Positions 53,304-63,963 of a DNA stretch of 64,000 bases are shown one piece after another (the first letter of the stretch is position 1; every line of letters begins with the position of its first letter). Source of the DNA: Pseudobutyrivibrio xylanivorans (lineage in GTDB: Bacteria; Bacillota; Clostridia; Lachnospirales; Lachnospiraceae); the NCBI RefSeq assembly GCF_010906925.1, contig NZ_VTVE01000002.1, forward strand, positions 1 through 64,000, given 5' to 3'. The notes beneath the pieces are model-generated. The model worked only from the letters and a program-made list of their open reading frames with translations. It had not been told where the DNA came from and did not search any database. The position numbers and the translations under genes are program-made.

Positions 53304-54668
53304 CTATAGGTGATGGCAGTTTTCATCACAGAATTTATACTCAAGCTTTCTACAGCAATAATAGAATCCTGGAATAAGGAAAAATACTGCAAATAACCAA
53401 GCAACAGGGCTTGCCCATATCGCTCCTGCGTATCCAATCATTGGTACTAATGTAAATGCCACAAGTATTCTTGCCACCATCTCCATCACACCTGAATAAA
53501 TTGCAAATCCCGAGAATCCCATACCCTGTATTGCAAATCTAAATATGTTAACAGCTGCAAGCAAAGTATATGTAACTGCATTAGCAAGCAAAAACATCCT
53601 TGCCTGATCAATTACAACTGATGTATCCGTAAACATCCTAAGCAAATATTTTCCAGCGAAAAATAATACTATAAGGATAAATACAGCATAAATTGTACCA
53701 AGCATCTGAGCTGTCCACACACCTTTTTTCACTCTAGGTATATTTTTAGCTCCAACATTTTGTCCTGCGTAGGTTGCCATTGTTCCGCCCAGTGCATCAA
53801 ACGGGCAAACTACAAACATAGATACCTTGGCACCGGCTGTCATTGAGGCTACCGCAATTGTGCCCAGTCCATTGACTGCAGTCTGTAAAATTACAGAGCC
53901 TATAGCCGTAATAGAATACTGTAATCCAAAAGGAATGCCCATTGTAACAAGTACATTACAATGATGTGGTCCAAGCTTTAAATCCGTTTTTTTCATCTTT
54001 AAAATTGGGAATTTAAGCTTCATATATATGACACAGCTTAAACCTGCTATTAATTGAGATATAACAGTAGCAAGAGCCGGACCATTTACACTAGTTTTTA
54101 ATACGATAATAAAAACTATATCAAGAACTATATTGATACCAGCGGCCATAATCAAAAAATATGTAGGTGTTTTGCTATCACCGAGAGATCTGATTATACC
54201 CGCCGTCAAATTATAAAGGAAGGTGACTGGTATTCCAAAGAATATTATCGAAATATAAGAATAGGCTAAGTCAATAATATCATCAGGAGTCCTCATAATT
54301 GCCAGTATCTGATAACAATAAATACTAACTATTGTAGTAATTACTGCTGAAAAAATAACTGAAAGTATTATTGAATTTCCAACGAACTTTCTCATTGAAT
54401 CGTAGCTCTCTGCACCAAATCTCTGTGCTACAGGTATGGCAAATCCAGAGCACATACCCATACAAAAGCCATTAATTAAAAAGTTGATTGAACCTGTAGA
54501 ACCAACTGCTGCCAGTGCACTATCGCCAAGGGTCTGACCTACAATTATTGTATCTACCAGATTATACATTTGCTGGAATAATAGCCCAGCCAACATAGGG
54601 ATTGAAAAGCCAAGAATTAAAGATAGTGGATTGCCCTCTGTCATTTTAGTAATTGAAGTTCTTGCCAT
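53304..54668 (-). CDS. MATE family efflux transporter
   Basis: 454 residues with about twelve membrane helices and two homologous halves, opening EGNPLSLILGFSIPMLAGLLFQQMYNLVD. Sodium- or proton-driven export of cations or drugs; substrate unknown. Monocistronic. Confidence 0.92.
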   Translation of the reverse strand: MARTSITKMTEGNPLSLILGFSIPMLAGLLFQQMYNLVDTIIVGQTLGDSALAAVGSTGSINFLINGFCMGMCSGFAIPVAQRFGAESYDSMRKFVGNSIILSVIFSAVITTIVSIYCYQILAIMRTPDDIIDLAYSYISIIFFGIPVTFLYNLTAGIIRSLGDSKTPTYFLIMAAGINIVLDIVFIIVLKTSVNGPALATVISQLIAGLSCVIYMKLKFPILKMKKTDLKLGPHHCNVLVTMGIPFGLQYSITAIGSVILQTAVNGLGTIAVASMTAGAKVSMFVVCPFDALGGTMATYAGQNVGAKNIPRVKKGVWTAQMLGTIYAVFILIVLFFAGKYLLRMFTDTSVVIDQARMFLLANAVTYTLLAAVNIFRFAIQGMGFSGFAIYSGVMEMVARILVAFTLVPMIGYAGAIWASPVAWLFAVFFLIPGFYYCCRKLEYKFCDENCHHL

Positions 54669-54765
54669 AATATTCCTCTTGTCCTTTAATAATTATTTAA
54701 CCCTCTTATGCTCATAATACAACAATCTACTAATAAAAAATACTTATTTTTAATCATAATAGAAT

Positions 54766-54793
54766 AAAAAAAACCCAGGACAAAGGTCCTGGG
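54766..54793 (-). terminator. Terminator of the ribosomal alpha operon
   Basis: Stem CCCAGGAC/GTCCTGGG and eight T, 17 nt after the rplQ stop. Confidence 0.92.
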
Positions 54794-54810
54794 AAATAAG
54801 TCAATATTTA

Positions 54811-55335
54811 TTATACTAACTCAAGAACAACTTCCATAGCTGCATCGCCCTTACGTGGTCCGATCTTAACGATACGTGTGTAACCACCCTTGCGATCAAC
54901 ATACTTTGGAGCGATCTCATCGAATACGAAGTTTGCCATATCTACCTTGTGTGCCTGGCTCTTCTTGTCGCCCTTAGCTGTTGGAGTGTAAAGAACCTGC
55001 ATCATCTGACGACGAGCGTGAAGTCTAGAAGCTGAATCCTTCTTGATCTTCTTGTCTACTGTATCGTATACAGTAACCTTCTTGCCATCAACAACTTCCT
55101 TTACTCTCTTACCATCTTTATCTTTACGAGCAACCTTTGCCTGAACTGTAACTTCCTCGAAGTTATCCTTTTCCTTTACACCAAGTGTAATGATGTGCTC
55201 AGCAATCTTCTTTACTTCCTTAGCCTTAGCCTCAGTTGTAACGATCTTGCCGTGATAAAGAAGCTCAGTTACCTGATTTCTTAAAAGTGCTTTTCTCTGT
55301 GAAGATGTTCTGCTTAACTTTCTGTACTTTGCCAT
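54811..55335 (-). CDS. rplQ: 50S ribosomal protein L17
   Basis: 174 residues, longer than the ~120 of many L17 proteins; the insertion (about 65-110, charged Lys/Asp/Val) is seen in other Lachnospiraceae-like members. MAKYRKLSRTSSQRKALLRNQVTELLYHGKIVTT and the C-terminus GGYTRIVKIGPRKGDAAMEVVLELV are standard. Last gene of the operon. Confidence 0.96.
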   Translation of the reverse strand: MAKYRKLSRTSSQRKALLRNQVTELLYHGKIVTTEAKAKEVKKIAEHIITLGVKEKDNFEEVTVQAKVARKDKDGKRVKEVVDGKKVTVYDTVDKKIKKDSASRLHARRQMMQVLYTPTAKGDKKSQAHKVDMANFVFDEIAPKYVDRKGGYTRIVKIGPRKGDAAMEVVLELV

Positions 55336-55365
55336 TTCTTTTCTCCTTAATAACTGGCGTCACAG

Positions 55366-55432
55366 GTGCTCATCGGTCTTATCCCGTAACTTGATTATGG
55401 AAAGGCTTACGCAGATGTGCTCATCGGTCTTA
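55366..55432. repeat. 16-bp direct repeats between rpoA and rplQ
   Basis: GTGCTCATCGGTCTTA occurs at 55366-55381 and 55417-55432. In the transcript, GTTACAGG and CCTGTGAC on the outer side can pair around both copies. Confidence 0.7.
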
Positions 55433-55470
55433 CCCTCCACGTATTATTTCCTGTAACTATATTAGGCGAT

Positions 55471-56430
55471 TTAGTCCTCTACCATTCTAAGTGAAAGACC
55501 AAGCTCGCTAAGCTTCTGCTCTACTTCTTCCATAGACTTGCGACCAAGGTTACGTACCTTCATCATGTCATCAGGTGACTTGTCGCAAAGCTCAGCAACA
55601 GTGTTGATACCAGCTCTCTTTAAGCAGTTGTATGAACGAACTGAAAGCTCGAGCTCATCAATGCTCATCTCAAGAGTCTTACCTGTTGTATCATCTGGCT
55701 TGTCAGCGATAACTGAAAGATCCTGTGCTGCCTCTGAAAGATTAACAAAAAGATTTAAATGCTCACTGAGTACCTTAGCAGCCATAGAAACAGCCTCATC
55801 AGGACCCATTGTGCCATTTGTATATACATCAAGTGTAAGCTTATCGTAATCTGTTACCTGGCCTACACGAGTGTCTTCTACTGTCATGTTTACACGCTCA
55901 ACTGGTGTGTAAATTGAATCAACTGCAATCTTGCCGATTGGAGTATCTGGAGTCTTGTTCTTATCTGCAGAGATATAACCACGATTCTTTGTGATAGTAA
56001 GCTCCATGTAAAGCTTGCAATCATTACCACCATTAAGGTGTGCAATAACTAAATCTGGGTTAATAATCTCGATATCTGAATCTACCTGGATATCAGCAGC
56101 TGTTACAACTCCCTCACCTTCGAACTCAATATATGCTGTCTTAGGTTCATCAGAGCTACTGTTATTTCTAATAGCAAGCTCCTTGATATTCATAACGATC
56201 TCAGTAACATCTTCCTTAACACCTGGAATGGCGCTAAATTCATGAAGAACACCCTCGATCTTAATCTGGCTAACTGCAGCTCCTGGCAGAGATGAAAGCA
56301 TAATTCTACGAAGAGAATTACCAAGTGTTATACCATATCCTCTCTCAAGAGGTTCTACAACAAATCTGCCGTATTTTTTGTCCTCAGAAATCTCTACGAT
56401 TTCAATGTTTGGGTTTTCAAAATTTAACAC
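55471..56430 (-). CDS. rpoA: DNA-directed RNA polymerase subunit alpha
   Basis: 319 residues, complete. N-terminal dimer domain with [22 protein letters not shown]-terminal domain ([30 protein letters not shown], two helix-hairpin-helix turns) near 245-319. GTG start behind GGAGGC. Confidence 0.97.
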   Translation of the reverse strand: MLNFENPNIEIVEISEDKKYGRFVVEPLERGYGITLGNSLRRIMLSSLPGAAVSQIKIEGVLHEFSAIPGVKEDVTEIVMNIKELAIRNNSSSDEPKTAYIEFEGEGVVTAADIQVDSDIEIINPDLVIAHLNGGNDCKLYMELTITKNRGYISADKNKTPDTPIGKIAVDSIYTPVERVNMTVEDTRVGQVTDYDKLTLDVYTNGTMGPDEAVSMAAKVLSEHLNLFVNLSEAAQDLSVIADKPDDTTGKTLEMSIDELELSVRSYNCLKRAGINTVAELCDKSPDDMMKVRNLGRKSMEEVEQKLSELGLSLRMVED

Positions 56431-56532
56431 TACATTGCCTCCTTAATATAATGTAATAGACTCTAAAAAACAGAATATTCTAAAATATCCTGCTAAATTG
56501 CTCATTGCCGCATAATAAAATTGTAACAAATC

Positions 56533-56562
56533 GCACTTATACAAGCAAGCTTGTATAAGTGC
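56533..56562. repeat. Perfect 14-bp inverted repeat between rpsD and rpoA
   Basis: GCACTTATACAAGC and its exact inverse (56549-56562) around two bases. It is followed by TTTTTG on the plus strand, the antisense side, so it is not a regular terminator of the operon. Confidence 0.7.
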
Positions 56563-56588
56563 TTTTTGTAAACATCTACTAAAATTTA

Positions 56589-57182
56589 TTATTTTGAATA
56601 TAACTCGACGATAAGCATCTCGTCTACAGGAACATCAATCTGCTCTCTATTAGGAAGCTCCTTAACTGTACCCTTAAGGTTCTCAGCATCAACGTCAACC
56701 CACTCAGGAGTTGTTCTGCCTGCTGTGATTTCTGTAATGTCCTTAAATCTCTGAAGGCTCTTTGACTTCTCGCGAACCTCAATAACATCTCCAGCCTTTA
56801 CAAGGTATGAAGGAATGTTAACTGGCTTGCCGTTTACAAGGAACATCTTGTGATCAACAACCTGACGAGCTTCTTTTCTTGTACGAGCGAATCCCATACG
56901 GAATACTACGTTATCAAGACGGCTCTCAAGCATTGTCATAAGGTTTTCACCTGTCATACCCTTCTGACGGTCAGCCTTCTCATAATAATTACGGAAAGGC
57001 TTCTCAAGTACGCCATAGATGAACTTAGCCTTCTGCTTCTCCTGAAGCTGAAGAGCGTACTCAGACTTCTTGCCTCTTCCTCTATTCTTCTGTCTACGTG
57101 ACTTTTTATCATATCCTAAAAATGTAGGATCTAAATCAAGAGATCTACATCTTTTAAGAACTGGTGTCTTATTAACTGCCAT
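56589..57182 (-). CDS. rpsD: 30S ribosomal protein S4
   Basis: 197 residues. S4 RNA-binding domain ([51 protein letters not shown]) in the middle. It is one of the proteins that nucleate 30S assembly and can regulate this operon in E. coli and Bacillus. Confidence 0.97.
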   Translation of the reverse strand: MAVNKTPVLKRCRSLDLDPTFLGYDKKSRRQKNRGRGKKSEYALQLQEKQKAKFIYGVLEKPFRNYYEKADRQKGMTGENLMTMLESRLDNVVFRMGFARTRKEARQVVDHKMFLVNGKPVNIPSYLVKAGDVIEVREKSKSLQRFKDITEITAGRTTPEWVDVDAENLKGTVKELPNREQIDVPVDEMLIVELYSK

Positions 57183-57198
57183 TAGATTTTCCTCCTAA

Positions 57199-57591
57199 TT
57201 AGACTCTTCTACGCTTTGGTGGACGACATCCGTTATGTGGAACTGGAGTAACATCCTTGATTGTAAGAACCTGAACGCCGTTAGCGTCAATCGCTCTGAT
57301 TGCTGCCTCACGTCCTGAACCTGGTCCCTTTACGAATACATCTACACTCTTTAATCCGTGAACTAATGCAGCCTTAACTGCTGTCTCTGCTGCCATCTGT
57401 GCAGCATAAGGAGTAGATTTCCTTGAACCTCTAAATCCTAGACCACCAGCACTTGCCCATGAAAGAGCATTACCCTGAGCATCTGTAATAGTTACGATAG
57501 TATTATTGAAAGATGCCTGAACATGTACCTGTCCGTGTTCAACGTTTTTCTTTACACGCTTTTTTGTTGTCTTCTTTGCAACTTTAGCCAT
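57199..57591 (-). CDS. rpsK: 30S ribosomal protein S11
   Basis: 130 residues; [32 protein letters not shown] and the C-terminal [18 protein letters not shown] are diagnostic. Confidence 0.97.
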   Translation of the reverse strand: MAKVAKKTTKKRVKKNVEHGQVHVQASFNNTIVTITDAQGNALSWASAGGLGFRGSRKSTPYAAQMAAETAVKAALVHGLKSVDVFVKGPGSGREAAIRAIDANGVQVLTIKDVTPVPHNGCRPPKRRRV

Positions 57592-57626
57592 AATTAAACT
57601 AACCTACTTTCTTTCTATTGAATAAA

Positions 57627-57995
57627 TTACTTCTTCTTATTTGCTACTGTACGCTTTGGACCCTTGCGAGTACGAGCGTTTGTCTTAGTCTTCTGTCCAC
57701 GAACAGGAAGACCCTTTCTGTGACGGATTCCTCTATAGCATCCGATTTCCTGAAGTCTCTTGATGTCAAGAGCAACTTCTCTTCTAAGATCACCTTCAAC
57801 AGTTAATGTCTCATCGATAACTGTGCTAATCTTCTTAACTTCTTCATCAGTTAAGTCCTTGACACGTGTGTTAGGATCAACACCAGCTGCCTCAAGAACC
57901 TTGTTTGAGCTTACTCTACCAATTCCGTAAATGTAAGTTAAACCAATTTCAATTCTCTTGTCTCTTGGTAAATCTACACCTGCAATACGAGCCAT
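57627..57995 (-). CDS. rpsM: 30S ribosomal protein S13
   Basis: 122 residues; [26 protein letters not shown] at the start, [25 protein letters not shown] at the end. Confidence 0.97.
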   Translation of the reverse strand: MARIAGVDLPRDKRIEIGLTYIYGIGRVSSNKVLEAAGVDPNTRVKDLTDEEVKKISTVIDETLTVEGDLRREVALDIKRLQEIGCYRGIRHRKGLPVRGQKTKTNARTRKGPKRTVANKKK

Positions 57996-58019
57996 GTGTG
58001 TTTACACCTCCATAAATAT

Positions 58020-58200
58020 TTCTACAATTAATAATCGATATAGAAAGTACAGCTCCGATAAATCGGCCTGAAATGTGTGTACGCCCATATCTTGTCCTGT
58101 TTGGCCTCGGTATGATAGGCCATTTTTATTATGAACAGTCTAAATTAGATACACTTTAGACTGCAGCCGCACATAATAAATGCTAAATAAGCTGCTCAGA
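58020..58200 (-). promoter_or_regulatory. Structured spacer between rpmJ and rpsM
   Basis: About 180 nt, much longer than other gaps in this operon. On the minus strand it folds into CAGTCTAAA/TTTAGACTG (58141-58174), GGCC...GGCC and CCGAT/ATCGG stems. It could be a regulatory leader for rpsM-rpsK-rpsD (S4 control in other bacteria) or carry a promoter. Function not shown. Confidence 0.5.
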
Positions 58201-58202
58201 AA

Positions 58203-58316
58203 TTAACCCTGACGCTGCTTATGCTTTGGGTTCTCGCAAATAATACGAATGCTACCCTTTCTTTTGATGACCTTGCACTTCTCGCACATAGGCTTTACAG
58301 AAGATCTTACTTTCAC
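58203..58316 (-). CDS. rpmJ: 50S ribosomal protein L36
   Basis: 37 residues. [21 protein letters not shown] then [12 protein letters not shown]; the four zinc ligands CxxC...CxxxxH are present. Start codon GTG (58314-58316) behind AGGAGG. Too short to stand out in most gene lists. Confidence 0.96.
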   Translation of the reverse strand: MKVRSSVKPMCEKCKVIKRKGSIRIICENPKHKQRQG

Positions 58317-58432
58317 GATTTTCCTCCTTTCCATGCCCTTTTTTCAAAGGTTGTGGTCAATCTATAATTTGAACATTCTAAAAACGTCCGTTTAATAGTA
58401 TAGCGGGCGTTTTCGTGTATGTCAACAAAAAT

Positions 58433-58651
58433 TTATTTATCTCTCCAAATAATTCTTCCCTTAGAAAGATCATAAGGACTCATCTCGATTGTTACCTTAT
58501 CACCAGGTAAGATACGAATGTAGTTCTGTCTTAACTTACCACTGATATGAGCAAGAATCTGGTGACCATTTTCAAGCTCTACCTTAAACATTGCATTTGG
58601 AAGTTTCTCAACAACTACTCCCTCTACTTCAATAACATCTGCCTTAGACAT
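58433..58651 (-). CDS. infA: Translation initiation factor IF-1
   Basis: 72 residues, [20 protein letters not shown] to the end IIWRDK, one OB/S1 fold. ATG at 58651 with GGAGG; longer in-frame extension would overlap the KOW gene. Starts within the end of the preceding gene (8 nt). Confidence 0.97.
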   Translation of the reverse strand: MSKADVIEVEGVVVEKLPNAMFKVELENGHQILAHISGKLRQNYIRILPGDKVTIEMSPYDLSKGRIIWRDK

Positions 58652-58910
58652 CTTTGTTCCTCCTATTATAACTTTTAAGAATTCTTTTAATTGAAATATC
58701 ATCAAGTGCTGTAATGTCTTTTATCTCATCAAGCACATCTGATGGAATATTTTTTATTAGCTGTAAATGAATTTTTTTCTTTTTCTTAGGCTTGGCAACC
58801 GTCTTTGTAGTTCCATTGGCAAGTATGAAATAATCTTCAACCTCATCAATAACTACATATACTTTTTTCTGATCGTGGCCAGCCTTAGAAGTAGCAAGCA
58901 TTAAATCCAT
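58644..58910 (-). CDS. KOW domain RNA-binding protein (L14e-like)
   Basis: 88 residues. A small beta-rich N-terminus ([31 protein letters not shown]) similar to the KOW-domain proteins encoded between map and infA in many clostridia, then a Lys-rich tail and a helical end. Probably ribosome- or RNA-associated. Overlaps map by 10 nt and infA by 8. Confidence 0.85.
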   Translation of the reverse strand: MDLMLATSKAGHDQKKVYVVIDEVEDYFILANGTTKTVAKPKKKKKIHLQLIKNIPSDVLDEIKDITALDDISIKRILKSYNRRNKDV

Positions 58911-59701
58911 GTATTTCCCTCCGGATTAGCAAGCTCAGAAGGTGTCAATGTTAAAATCTCTGGAGCACCATCTGTAATAACAATTGTATTTTCATAATGA
59001 GCTGATAATGATTCATCCATTGTTACAACTGTCCACTCATCATCCATCCAAGCAACATCATAGCTTCCAGCGTTAATCATTGGCTCAACCGCTAATGTCA
59101 TTCCTTTTAAAAGCTTTGGTCCTTTTCTGAACTTTCTTCTAAAGTTTGGAATCTCTGGAGCCTCGTGTAATGACTTTCCAATGCCGTGTCCAACCAAATC
59201 CCTAACAACTCCATATCCGAAACTCTCAGCATAATCTCCAATTGCTCCTGATATATCGTAAAGGTGATTGCCGGCCTTTGCATATTTCATACCCTGGAAG
59301 AAAGACTGACGAGTTCTTTCTATAAGAAGTCTTGCCTCTTCAGAAATCTCTCCTACGCCAACTGTTCTAGCAGCATCTGAATGATATCCCTTGTAGAGAA
59401 CGCCAGTATCTAAACTAACAATATCTCCATTCACAAGGATGTGATCAGCAGTAGGTATACCGTGAACAACTTCATCATTTACAGAAACACATACGCTGGC
59501 AGGATAACCATATAGGCCTTTAAAGTTTGGCTCACAGCCAAAGCTTCGAATAACTTCTTCCCCGAGTCTGTCTACATCTAATGTAGACATTCCTTCATGA
59601 ATCTCTTTTGCAAGAGTCTCGTGAACCTGAGCAAGAATCTTGCCTGCCTCACGCATCAATTGAATTTCTTCTTCAGTTTTAATAGTAATTGCTTCTGACA
59701 T
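58901..59701 (-). CDS. map: Methionine aminopeptidase, type I
   Basis: 266 residues. Metal ligands in SLDTGVLYKGYHSDAARTV, GHGIGKSLHE and the C-terminal MDESLSAHYENTIVIT. Removes N-terminal methionine. Translationally linked to adk upstream (1-nt spacing). Confidence 0.96.
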   Translation of the reverse strand: MSEAITIKTEEEIQLMREAGKILAQVHETLAKEIHEGMSTLDVDRLGEEVIRSFGCEPNFKGLYGYPASVCVSVNDEVVHGIPTADHILVNGDIVSLDTGVLYKGYHSDAARTVGVGEISEEARLLIERTRQSFFQGMKYAKAGNHLYDISGAIGDYAESFGYGVVRDLVGHGIGKSLHEAPEIPNFRRKFRKGPKLLKGMTLAVEPMINAGSYDVAWMDDEWTVVTMDESLSAHYENTIVITDGAPEILTLTPSELANPEGNTWI

Positions 59702-59702
59702 C

Positions 59703-60371
<669 letters not shown>

Positions 60372-60405
60372 TTACGTTAAAAATATTCTCTTAAAAACAC
60401 CTTAA

Positions 60406-60433
60406 GAGATACGCGGTATAACCCACGTATCTC
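60406..60433 (-). promoter_or_regulatory. Hairpin between secY and adk
   Basis: GAGATACG/CGTATCTC, 8 bp, 12-nt loop, without a T-run. It lies about 60 nt before the adk start and may stabilise or separate the secY and adk messages. Confidence 0.5.
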
Positions 60434-60453
60434 CTTAGATGCATTAATGACTA

Positions 60454-61767
60454 TTAGTCATTTAAAAATCCTTTGTAATTACGAACCATCATCTGTGACT
60501 CAACTTGCTTTAACGTCTCAATGATAACACCAACAATAATGATAATTGATGTGCCGCCGAATGAAACATCTGTGCCAAGTAAACCGTCAAATACGATTGG
60601 AAGCAATGCTACGATCGAAAGACCAATTGCACCAATAAAGATTACATGCTTAAGAATAGCTGCAAGATAATCTGAAGTTGGTTTACCAGGTCTGATACCA
60701 GGAATAAATCCGCCTGAGCGCTTTAAGTTCTCTGCAATTTCAAGTGGATTAAATGTTATCTCTGTATAGAAATAAGCAAATCCAATGATTAAGAGAATAT
60801 AAACAATTGCTCCGATTGAATTAAACCAGTTTGTAGGATCGAACCAATTTTTCTGATTCATAACATTAAGAATCTTAGCCCAAACACCTGTCAAATTCTT
60901 GTTAAACATTGTAACAATCATGATTGGTGTCTGAAGTAAAGACTGAGCAAAAATGACTGGGATAACACCAGCTGTATTAACCTTCATAGGAATAACAGAT
61001 GAGTTACCGCCAACCTGTCTGCGGCCCTGAATCTTATTTGAGTACTGAACTGGAATACGTCTCTCAGCGCTCTGTAAGATTACTACAAATACAACGATAA
61101 GAATAATTACAGCTGCGATAATAACTGCTGCCAAAGTTGCCTTTGGAATTGTCTTATCTTTCATGTACTGAGTATAGAGAGCCTCTAAATCAGCTGGGAT
61201 ACGGCTGATGATATTAATTGTAAGAACAATAGAAATACCATTTCCGATACCCTTTTCAGTGATTCTCTCACCGATCCACATTAACACTGCTGAACCAGCT
61301 GTAAGAGATGCTACTACTAAGATTACATATAATGGACTAAACTTTAAAAGATAGCCACTCTTTCCAAATGCGATAGCCATAGCAATTGATTCACCCAAAG
61401 CTAAAGCAACAGTAAGATAACGAGTAATCTGTGTCATCTTCTTTCTGCCTGCTTCACCATCACGCTGCATCTCTTCAAGCTTTGGAAAAGCTATAGTAAG
61501 AAGCTGCATAATGATAGAAGAAGTAATGTATGGTGTGATATTCAATGCAAATACTGACATTGATGAGAAAGAACCACCAGTGATTGAATCAAAGAAATTC
61601 AATCCTGTATTGCTATTTTCCTTGAAATAGCTAGCCACAAGGCTTCCGTTAACGCCCGGAGTTGGAAGCAAGCTTCCAAGACGGACGATAACAAGCATAA
61701 ATATTGTAAAGCCTATGCGTCTTCTTAAATCTTTAATTTTGAAAGCATCTCGAAGTGTCTGAAACAT
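60454..61767 (-). CDS. secY: Protein translocase subunit SecY
   Basis: 437 residues with ten membrane helices. LGSLLPTPGVNG (plug region start), NITPYITSSIIMQLLTIAFP, and the C-terminal GTSIIIIVGVIIETLKQVESQMMVRNYKGF are diagnostic. Its start overlaps the stop of rplO. Confidence 0.97.
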   Translation of the reverse strand: MFQTLRDAFKIKDLRRRIGFTIFMLVIVRLGSLLPTPGVNGSLVASYFKENSNTGLNFFDSITGGSFSSMSVFALNITPYITSSIIMQLLTIAFPKLEEMQRDGEAGRKKMTQITRYLTVALALGESIAMAIAFGKSGYLLKFSPLYVILVVASLTAGSAVLMWIGERITEKGIGNGISIVLTINIISRIPADLEALYTQYMKDKTIPKATLAAVIIAAVIILIVVFVVILQSAERRIPVQYSNKIQGRRQVGGNSSVIPMKVNTAGVIPVIFAQSLLQTPIMIVTMFNKNLTGVWAKILNVMNQKNWFDPTNWFNSIGAIVYILLIIGFAYFYTEITFNPLEIAENLKRSGGFIPGIRPGKPTSDYLAAILKHVIFIGAIGLSIVALLPIVFDGLLGTDVSFGGTSIIIIVGVIIETLKQVESQMMVRNYKGFLND

Positions 61768-62210
61768 TAGATCACCTCTACTGTTCCGCCTAAGGCCTCA
61801 ATCTTCTCCTTTGCGCTAGCACTGAATGCATTAGCCTGAACGTTGAGCTTCTTTGTAAGCTCGCCGCCGCCAAGAATCTTAACGCCATCGCGAGGGTTCT
61901 TGATGATACCGCTCTCGATGAGAGTATCAACAGTTACAGTAGCACCATTATCAAATCTCTCTAAATAAGAAACATTGATACCAACGATTTCCTTTGTATT
62001 TCTATTCTTGAAACCACGCTTAGGAAGACGTCTGTATAAAGGCATCTGTCCACCTTCGAATCCAAGTCTAATGCTTCCGCCAGAACGAGCCTTCTGTCCC
62101 TTATGACCCTTACCAGCAGTCTTGCCATTTCCTGAACCGTGACCACGGCCTCTTCTGAAATTATCGCTGTGCTTTGAGCCTTCTGCTGGCTGTAAGTTAG
62201 ATAAATCCAT
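61767..62210 (-). CDS. rplO: 50S ribosomal protein L15
   Basis: 147 residues; [42 protein letters not shown] and the C-terminal half typical of L15. Confidence 0.97.
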   Translation of the reverse strand: MDLSNLQPAEGSKHSDNFRRGRGHGSGNGKTAGKGHKGQKARSGGSIRLGFEGGQMPLYRRLPKRGFKNRNTKEIVGINVSYLERFDNGATVTVDTLIESGIIKNPRDGVKILGGGELTKKLNVQANAFSASAKEKIEALGGTVEVI

Positions 62211-62227
62211 TATGGCACCTCCTTCTA

Positions 62228-62413
62228 TTAAATTTCTTCAACTTTTACTAAGTGATTGACCATTCTAAGCATTCCGCGAACGCTGTCGTTGTCAGGAAGC
62301 TCAACAGTCTTATTGACCTTTCTAAGGCCAAGTGCTTCTACAGTCTTCTTGTTCTTAGGAACAGCACCGATTGTAGACTTTACGAGTGTTACTCTTAACT
62401 TCTTCTCTGCCAT
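62228..62413 (-). CDS. rpmD: 50S ribosomal protein L30
   Basis: 61 residues from [16 protein letters not shown] to [11 protein letters not shown]. The start ATG at 62413 is set by the GGAGG upstream; a longer in-frame version overlaps rpsE with no RBS. Confidence 0.96.
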   Translation of the reverse strand: MAEKKLRVTLVKSTIGAVPKNKKTVEALGLRKVNKTVELPDNDSVRGMLRMVNHLVKVEEI

Positions 62414-62426
62414 TTTACTTTCCTCC

Positions 62427-62936
62427 TTAAGCAAGAATGTCTTCAACCTTCTTGCCACGAGCCTTAGCTACTTCCTCAGGCGACTTAAGAGCTCTAAGTC
62501 CCTCGATAGTAGCAAGAACAACGTTCTGCTTATTTGATGATCCAAGTGACTTTGTACGGATGTTTCCGATACCTGCAAGCTCACATACGGCACGTGCTGG
62601 ACCACCAGCGATGATACCAGTACCTTCTGGAGCCTTCTTAAGAAGTACAGAAGCACCAGTGTGCTTGCCCTGGATGTCATGTGTAATACTGTGGTTGTTA
62701 TCAAGCTTAACTGTAATAAGCTTCTTCATAGCATCTTCCTTGCCCTTGCGGATAGCTTCAGGGATTTCAGCTGCTTTGCCAAGTCCAGCGCCAACGTGTC
62801 CGTTCTTATCGCCTACTACAACAAGAGCTGTGAAACGCATGTTACGTCCACCTTTAACAACCTTTGTTACACGCTTAATTTCTACAACCTGCTCAGTTAA
62901 CTCTAACTGGCTAGCGTCAATGATTTCACGTTTCAT
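62427..62936 (-). CDS. rpsE: 30S ribosomal protein S5
   Basis: 169 residues. [26 protein letters not shown] and [25 protein letters not shown] are the standard motifs. Confidence 0.97.
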   Translation of the reverse strand: MKREIIDASQLELTEQVVEIKRVTKVVKGGRNMRFTALVVVGDKNGHVGAGLGKAAEIPEAIRKGKEDAMKKLITVKLDNNHSITHDIQGKHTGASVLLKKAPEGTGIIAGGPARAVCELAGIGNIRTKSLGSSNKQNVVLATIEGLRALKSPEEVAKARGKKVEDILA

Positions 62937-62947
62937 GTGTTCTCCTC

Positions 62948-63316
62948 CTAGAATTCTAATCCAGCTTCTCTAGCTGCATCTGCTAAAGCTGCAACCTTGC
63001 CGGCATAAATGTAACCACCTCTGTCAAATACGACTTCCTTGATTCCCTTTTCCTGTGCCTTCTTAGCAATAACTGTACCAAGCTTTGAAGCAGCTTCTAC
63101 GTTATTTGTCTTTGCAAGATCTGCCTTAACGTCTGCGTCAAGAGTAGATGCTGAAACGAGTGTATTTCCGCATGTATCATCAATAACCTGAACATACATG
63201 TGATTGTTGCTTCTGAACACTGCAAGACGTGGTCTTTCTGCTGTACCGGCTAGAGTGTTACGAAGTCTTCTATGCTTTGTCTGGCGAACTACTTGTCTAG
63301 ATTTCTTACTTACCAT
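62948..63316 (-). CDS. rplR: 50S ribosomal protein L18
   Basis: 122 residues; [32 protein letters not shown] and [28 protein letters not shown]. Confidence 0.97.
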   Translation of the reverse strand: MVSKKSRQVVRQTKHRRLRNTLAGTAERPRLAVFRSNNHMYVQVIDDTCGNTLVSASTLDADVKADLAKTNNVEAASKLGTVIAKKAQEKGIKEVVFDRGGYIYAGKVAALADAAREAGLEF

Positions 63317-63334
63317 TTTACATTCACTCCTTTA

Positions 63335-63874
63335 CTATTTCTTACCGGTCTTACCGACTTTACGTCTAATAACTTCATCAGCGTACTTAATACCCTTACC
63401 CTTATATGGCTCAGGTCTTCTCTTATCTCTAATGTTGGCAGCGTACTGTCCAACCTTTTCCTTGTCGATACCCTTGATGATAATTTTATTTCCGTCAACA
63501 GTTGACTCAATACCCTCTGGATCTTCCATCTCTACTGGGTGAGAGTAACCAAGGTTAAGAGTAAGCTTCTTACCAGCCTTTGATGCTCTGTAACCTACAC
63601 CGTTAACTTCAAGAGTCTTCTCATAGCCTGTTGTAACACCAACAACCATGTTGTTGATAAGTGTTCTTGTAAGACCATGTAAAGACTTCATCTTCTTTAA
63701 ATCATTAGGTCTAGTAACAACAACTTCTGCACCCTCAAGCTTGATATCCATCTCAGATGGAAGTGTTCTCTCAAGAGTACCCTTAGGACCTTTTACAGTC
63801 ACATGATTATTTTCTGCAATCTCAACTGTAACTCCAGCTGGAACTGCGATTGGCATTCTTCCTATACGTGACAT
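63335..63874 (-). CDS. rplF: 50S ribosomal protein L6
   Basis: 179 residues; [19 protein letters not shown] start and C-terminal [28 protein letters not shown]. Confidence 0.97.
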   Translation of the reverse strand: MSRIGRMPIAVPAGVTVEIAENNHVTVKGPKGTLERTLPSEMDIKLEGAEVVVTRPNDLKKMKSLHGLTRTLINNMVVGVTTGYEKTLEVNGVGYRASKAGKKLTLNLGYSHPVEMEDPEGIESTVDGNKIIIKGIDKEKVGQYAANIRDKRRPEPYKGKGIKYADEVIRRKVGKTGKK

Positions 63875-63963
63875 GCCCGTACCTCCTTAAATATGATAGT
63901 ATGTCCGGCTTCTATAACCGGGTTATACTTTTAGGTAATTAGTTACTTAATGTCTGGAAATGA

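Noticed and set aside
62437-62973. Open frame of 178 codons on the plus strand
   Set aside because: It lies wholly opposite rpsE, has no ribosome binding site and is a codon-usage shadow.
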